Origin: Paramacrobiotus metropolitanus
Taxonomy: Eukaryota; Tardigrada; Eutardigrada; Parachela; Macrobiotidae
Length of the DNA stretch: 64,000 nt
Reading direction: 5' to 3'
Assembly: GCF_019649055.1 (NCBI RefSeq)
Contig: NW_026570225.1
Coordinates: forward strand, 124,001-188,000
In this document: one piece after another, positions 58,606 through 64,000 of the stretch
Position numbering within the stretch: the stretch's first letter is position 1
Layout of the letters: the number at the start of each line of letters is the position of its first letter
The notes under the pieces: model-generated
The model's input: only the letters and a program-made list of their open reading frames with translations
Told to the model about the DNA's origin: nothing
Databases searched by the model: none
Made by a program: the position numbers and the translations under genes

Positions 58606-59678
58606 AATGTTTAGTAAAATGCGTGGATATTGTCTGGTCGTGCATGTACTGTGGTTATTAGTTATTACTAAGGAAATGATCGCTCACAACTTCGATAATT
58701 TTTAGTCACCTGATAAGGCTGATACAGTACTAGAAATTAGGATTGGCCTAAAAATTACTCCACAAAAAACAATTCTTTTTGTTAAATTGAAGTACTTGCG
58801 GACAGAGACATTTTTTCCTGTATTAACGGGGTTTTAAATTCTCCACTGAAAAACACGTCTCAAAATGTTTATTAATAAAGCGTAATACTGCAATACATAT
58901 GGGTCGGACCATTCCGCAGACGAAGCAGGTCACAGCTGCTCTAACATCGTTCGGAATTTCGGTTTCAGTATTTCGGTTTTTTCTCGACTCTAATGCGCAA
59001 CACAAGAATTTTCTTTCAACAGAATCACAGAAATTGACAAAATTGTAAAGTATTTTTAGTCTGTTTTAAGCAATATTATAATGATTATAATGATTGTTAT
59101 TGTACATAGTAAGTAACACCAGGTTGATCAAAGGTGACCGTAGCTTAACATTGTAAATTTGTAGTGAAAGTTTGAAACCACCAAAAGTTTCACATGTCAT
59201 TTTCGTTCTGCAACCTAATACTAGTAAATTATTTTAAAATACAACGTAGTTTTGTGCGTATCAGGTGAAATGAATTTTTTCATGAAACAATTAACAACTC
59301 ACAAGCACAACAAAATCATGTTTATTAACACGGTTAGGTATTGTACAAAGTAAGTAGTTTAAAACAGACGTTTTTTTGCGTCAAACAGACTCAAACTGTA
59401 GAGATCACTGCGGCTTCGATAAAAATACAGTACCTATGTATGCATGGTACTACTTACCGCACATTTTAAAACTGAACCTTTTGATACTTAAATTTTATTT
59501 CAAATCGTTTCCGAATTATCTTAAACTAATCTTGAATAAATTTTTACATAAATTACTGGTATTAGGTAAGTACTTACAAATATGATGTGCGGTGTTGTGC
59601 GAAGTAGTACGTAACCACCGGCAGTGGCAGTCACATGCGAGTTTTTTCGTGATTGCGGCAATCATCCAGGCTCAGCTG

Positions 59679-59713
59679 AAACTTTCTACTTTCAACTTGA
59701 AAGTAGAAAGTTT
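59679..59713. repeat. Perfect inverted repeat, 17-bp arms, 1-nt loop
   Basis: Arms aaactttctactttcaa and its exact reverse complement are separated by one c. It lies about 120 bases before the UTP21 start codon, so it could be in its promoter or 5' UTR. Confidence 0.95.
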
Positions 59714-59836
59714 AAAGTTTTACAGGTTTTATTACTTTTATAATTTATTTACTGAGAAGTGTGGAATTAGATTTTTGTGATCAAGCCGATTTTCGGATTT
59801 TGCATGTCTCAGAATCACTAGCGCAACGTCGATGGG

Positions 59837-62800
59837 ATGGAATCTCGATTATTTCGGAGCCAGCATTTGCTGGGACAAGTGTGCAATGCGCTGCCTCTTC
59901 AGATCAGACACATCAAGAAGCACCAGGATACTTTCATCATAACTTCTGTCGGCAGGAAGTTCCATACGTACTCGGTAAGCGCGCTGAATGAGAGTATTAT
60001 GTGTTAAGAGTCCCATGTGTGGTCGGCGTGCGGGAATTTGTCAATCTATCTAGGCGGCCAAACTGCATTTGTACAGCACCAGCGAAATCCATCCATCGGA
60101 GATCACTTGCCTCATCGCGGACCCGCGCTATGTCTACACAGCGTGCCAAGATGGGATTCGCGTTTTTAAACGCGGAATTCATCCGGAATCCTTCCATCCA
60201 GTGGCGGACGTTCGGCTTCTGATGCCATTTGGAGAGCTAATCGTTGCTGTAGCGCGAAATAGTTTGATTGTATTGGAAAGGGATTCCGGTAGTAAGCGTG
60301 CATAATATTAATTGCTGTAAACTTGCACTTCCCCAGGATTAAAATGCTGGATAGTTTATCACCTTCAACAGTTTATAAGCTGCTTATTTTGATCGATAAT
60401 TATTATTATAATATTATTCAAAATTTTACGCATTATTTAAATTTTTGAATTCAAGGGGTTAGTTTGTGTATTTTTTGATTTCAAATTTAAACAAACGCTG
60501 GCTCATTTTTGACGCAGTTTTTCGTAACTTTGTTTTCTGTTAATTATGTTTTATAGCATGTGCATTCTTCAGAGTTGAAAAAGTCTTGTCACCATACTTG
60601 AATTTTTCCTTACGTCAAAAGTCACACCGAAATTTGCTTGTTAAAATTTGAGTTGATCCGAGCATTAAATTTGATTAACTTTTAGATGTGTATCTGGAGC
60701 TTCCTTTTGCGAGTACGTTTAAAATCTCCTGTCTATGCCATCCGGCGACATACATCAACAAGATTGTCCTGGGCAGTGAACAGGGCAGCCTGCAGTTGTG
60801 GAACGTTCACTCGGCGACCAATTTGTTCCAGTTTGCCGGATGGGGACAGCCGGTGACTTGTATTGAGCAGTCGCCGGCGTTGGACGTGTTGGCCTGTGGA
60901 TTGGCCAATGGACAGATCGTCTTGCACAATATCAAGACAGACACCACCATCATGAAGTTCCGACAGGAGTGGGGCAGTGTGTCGTCCATTACATTCCGCA
61001 CCGGTAATAATTTGTGTTCTTTAAGGAATTAAATGTGAGATGTCAGTTAAGTTATATGTTTTGTTTGCTAGTTTCGTTCTTATTCTGGTTTTTATTAGTT
61101 TGTTTTCATCGCGTGGTATACTGTTCTTGCAGTAGAACAGATGTCAAATGCTGGTATAGAGAGGAGGTGAATAATTCACTAATTTACCGCTTTGTTGGTA
61201 AATATGTTGGGTGAATTTGGTTTTATGTATTCATAGTTTAGTAGTTTTTTAATGATATAATTTAGTATTCATGTCGCAATTTTCTTGCAGATGGCCCGCC
61301 TCTAATGATAACCGGAAGTGACGAGGGTCACCTGGTCGTTTGGAATCTGGAGACGCAGCGTTTGGCCTCTCAGAAAGAAAAAGCCCACAGCGGTCCTGTG
61401 ACCGGCCTGAAATGCTTCCCATCCGAGCCCCTCCTAATCACCTCCTCTCCTGACAATTCCATTCGTCTTTGGATAATGGATGATGAGATGTCCGGGGTGC
61501 GACTGCACAAGTTCAAAGAGGGCCACGCGGCGCCACCAAATCGCATAGCGTTTTACGGCGACAGTGGCACAACGATATTGAGCGCTGGAAAGGATTCCTG
61601 TTTGCGTGCTTTTTCCTTGGAAGCCGAGTTTTTGGGTTTCAGTTTGGGAAAGGCTTTGTTTAATCGCAAGCAGGCGAAGAAGAGTACGAAAACCGAAAGA
61701 CGGATTATGCCGGAAATCGTGGATTTCTACGCGCAGCCCACGCGAGAAGGAGAATGGGATAACATTGTGGCGGTGCATAGTGATTTACGAGAAGTTTCCA
61801 CGTGGAGCTATCATCGACGAACTAAGGGAGCACACTTGCTGTTGCATGAAAGATTCCAAAAGAATCTGAAAGTTTTGCCGACTGTACGTATGTGTCGCCA
61901 AAGATGATTCTGCGGTCTTAAAAATCGAAAAAAAATTTTTCGTTGTTATTATCGTTATTATTGTTCATCTTTATTGTTTTTTTTTCTGTAGGCTGCTGTG
62001 ATAAGCGCATGTGGGAATTTTTGTTCGATTGGTTATTCAACAGGACACGTGGACCGGTATAATATACAATCGGGAATTCATCGTCTATCGTATGGTCAAC
62101 CAACTGGTTAGTAGTTATAGAATGGGTTCGATAAATTTAAAATAAAAGCAGTTAATAACAATCTGACTACTGCTTTTGTCATTTTCTTTGCAGCATACTA
62201 TTTTCTTTGCGTTTGCAATAATGGTTTCCGTATAATATGGCGTTGATAATTCCCTGGCACCGTTCTTTGTCATTGAAGAATAGATTCACGCACACACGTT
62301 ACATATTACACTTAGTCATTTGAATTGACGATTAATTCGTTTTATAGCTCACGTTGGCGCAGTTTCCTCCATCGCTCCGGATTCGATGAACTTATTACTT
62401 ATTACATGTGGGGATACAACGGTTAAATTTTGGAATTTCAAATCTGGAGCGTTGCTGGATGTATATGATTGCGGAATTCAGCCTAAATTAATGCGAACGT
62501 ACCGCGAAAAGTACGTTTATTAAAATCAGCAAAAGTATTGAACTGCTTCTGGATCGCTGAAATTTTAAACTGCATTGCTCTGATATTCACAGCGCGTTCC
62601 TTGCCGTTGCTTTGACTAACTTTGCAATCGTGTTGATGGACATCGAAATTCGAAGAGTCATTCGCACATTTGTTGGTCATAAAGGCGGCGTAACTGATAT
62701 GACATTCAGTCCGAATTCTCGTTGGCTGGTCAGTGCAGCACGGGATTGTTCCATCCGGGTGTGGGATCTCAGCACGGCCAGGTGAACGTCTCAGGGAACA

Positions 62801-63921
62801 ATTTTCCGTATTAGATGGATTTTTAAGTTTTATGGTTTGCAGTATGGTGGACTCCTTTCGCGTGCCGGTTGTATGCGTCAGTTTGACGTTTTCTCCAACC
62901 GGCGAATATCTGGCCACGGCCCATCAGGATGATGTGGCGATTTCGTTGTGGACCAATAAATCCGTTTATGCGCCGGTGTTGTTGGCTAGTATGGACCCCC
63001 ATGCCGAGCCGGAGTTGTTGCAGCTGCCTGAGACTTCCCTGGCATCTCGTAAGTGTAAAATCATTTTCACAGATCGTTTGTTATTTTCATTCGCGTGCTG
63101 TACTGTATAGTTCTGGTTCATCAGTTTCTTTCTTTATTTTTAAGTGTTACTGTTGCCGCACTGGAGCCAAGAGAAATTACCTTGGTTGGGTAACCATGTT
63201 AAAATTTTGATGTCGATTATTTGTTGTAGCTTCCGCAGATATACCGGTTGAAGACGAACCGATGCCAGCACAGTTTTCGTCACCTGCACAACTTGTTGAC
63301 CATTTTATCACCCTTTCTCTCCTGCCGGAACATCGATGGAAAAATCTGTCGAAACAAGATATTATACGGGAAAGGAATAAGCCAAAAGAAGCTTTAAAAC
63401 TGCCGGAAAAAGCCCCCTTTTTCCTTCCAACTATTCCCGGTCTAGAAACGACTTTTGCAATCACTTCCACTGAGCAGCAAGCAGATAAAGACGCCGGTGC
63501 GAAGTCTCTGCGGATGTTTGCAGCGTTGTCTCCCTTTGCCGAATCTTTGGAAACGGATGAACAAACGAAAGAGAATGCTCAGAGACCTTTCGATATTCTG
63601 GCCCAGCTGCCGATATCGCAGGTAGAAACGGAAATCAGGAGGTTGTCACCCGAAAACGGCGGGTCTCCGAAAATGATGTTGCGATTTCTGCGATGCTTGG
63701 CGGCAGGCGTAGAAGATGGAAAAAAACAGGAATTGCTGCAGTCGTATTTGGAGTTGTTTATAAAACTCCACAGTTTAGAGTTGAGCGACGGCGTTCATCA
63801 GGAGACCCTCGCCACGGTATCGGAATTGAAGAGAAAGCTTTCTGAATGTGTCGAACGAATAGAAAACCTTGTCGATCAGTCATTAAGTGTTGTTTCCTTT
63901 TTAAAACATGTCGCTCTTTGA
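59837..63921 (+). CDS. WDR36: U3 snoRNP protein UTP21 (WDR36)
   Basis: UTP21 is a tandem WD40 scaffold of the small-subunit processome, needed for pre-18S rRNA cleavage. The start ATG 59837 follows an in-frame TAG at 59819. It opens MESRLFRSQHLLGQVCNALP, then ITSVGRKFHTYS, matching the family N-terminus, and joins at the 60052 acceptor to AAKLHLYSTSEIHPSEITCL. WD repeats follow in about eight exons: NKIVLGSEQGSLQLWNVHSA; MITGSDEGHLVVWNLETQRL; LITSSPDNSIRLWIMDDEMS; CGNFCSIGYSTGHVDRYNIQ; LLITCGDTTVKFWNFKSGAL; GHKGGVTDMTFSPNSRWLVS then RDCSIRVWDLSTAR; and SLTFSPTGEYLATAHQDDVA. The last exon is the alpha-helical Utp21 domain (LPEKAPFFLPTIPGLETTFA then LSPENGGSPKMMLRFLRCLA). Complete by inspection. 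Confidence 0.95.
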
Positions 63922-64000
63922 GGTTGACTGCGATTTACGTAGAGCACTTTCGATGTTATTTTATTAAATGACCGACACAATACCACAACCGTTTGGTCGG

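Larger units (their letters stand above)
58514..59836. other. Intergenic, RPL17 to UTP21
   Basis: RPL17 3' UTR (signal at 58600) and the UTP21 promoter region. It contains the inverted repeat at 59679-59713; no exon was seen. Confidence 0.5.

Overview
This is animal nuclear DNA: AT-rich, with protein genes split into exons by GT-AG introns (many about 50-150 bases, some over 1 kb), canonical AATAAA signals after several genes, and one Pol III tRNA gene. The protein set (EFTUD2, UTP21/WDR36, DDX52, RPL17, BET1, HADH, CRAMP1, a corazonin-type neuropeptide, an animal haem peroxidase, a Notch-ligand N-terminal domain) points to a bilaterian. A corazonin-like precursor and a Gly/Tyr-rich secreted peptide favour an ecdysozoan. 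A tardigrade is my best guess from compactness and intron style, but nothing here proves the phylum.

Layout. 1-2877 (-): 5' part of an M3-family oligopeptidase homologue that has lost its HExxH motif. 3858-7693 (-): Cramped/CRAMP1. 8775-12139 (-): DDX52/Rok1 helicase. 12793-14608 (-): mitochondrial HADH. 16166-18565 (+): VOPP1/WBP1-type small membrane protein. 19999-20569 (-): corazonin/GnRH-family neuropeptide precursor. 22036-24780 (-): BET1 SNARE, with a roughly 51-bp minisatellite inside its third intron. 25220-30589 (+): EFTUD2/Snu114, with a tRNA-Glu(CUC) gene inside an intron. 31216-31509 (-): Gly/Tyr-rich secreted peptide. 33558-35550 (+): secreted MNNL (Notch-ligand N-terminal) domain protein. 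36247-39908 (-): C16orf89 homologue. 44485-51419 (+): secreted haem peroxidase. 51855-54704 (-): a globin-like protein with a glycine-rich block where the central helices should be. 55624-56544 (-): DIPK1/FAM69 ER kinase. 57539-58513 (+): RPL17. 59837-63921 (+): UTP21/WDR36.

The genes do not form one pathway. Several are housekeeping genes for splicing (EFTUD2), ribosome biogenesis (DDX52, UTP21) and translation (RPL17, tRNA-Glu). A secreted or signalling group lies between 16 and 51 kb.

The most unusual signals are: (1) a tRNA-Glu(CUC) that would be perfect except for a 23-nt insertion in the D arm; (2) a neuropeptide with a corazonin-like body and a GnRH-like Trp-His-Pro-Gly end; (3) the globin-like protein without a recognisable haem-binding histidine; (4) at least seven long, almost loopless inverted repeats with unrelated arm sequences; and (5) the M3 pseudo-peptidase.
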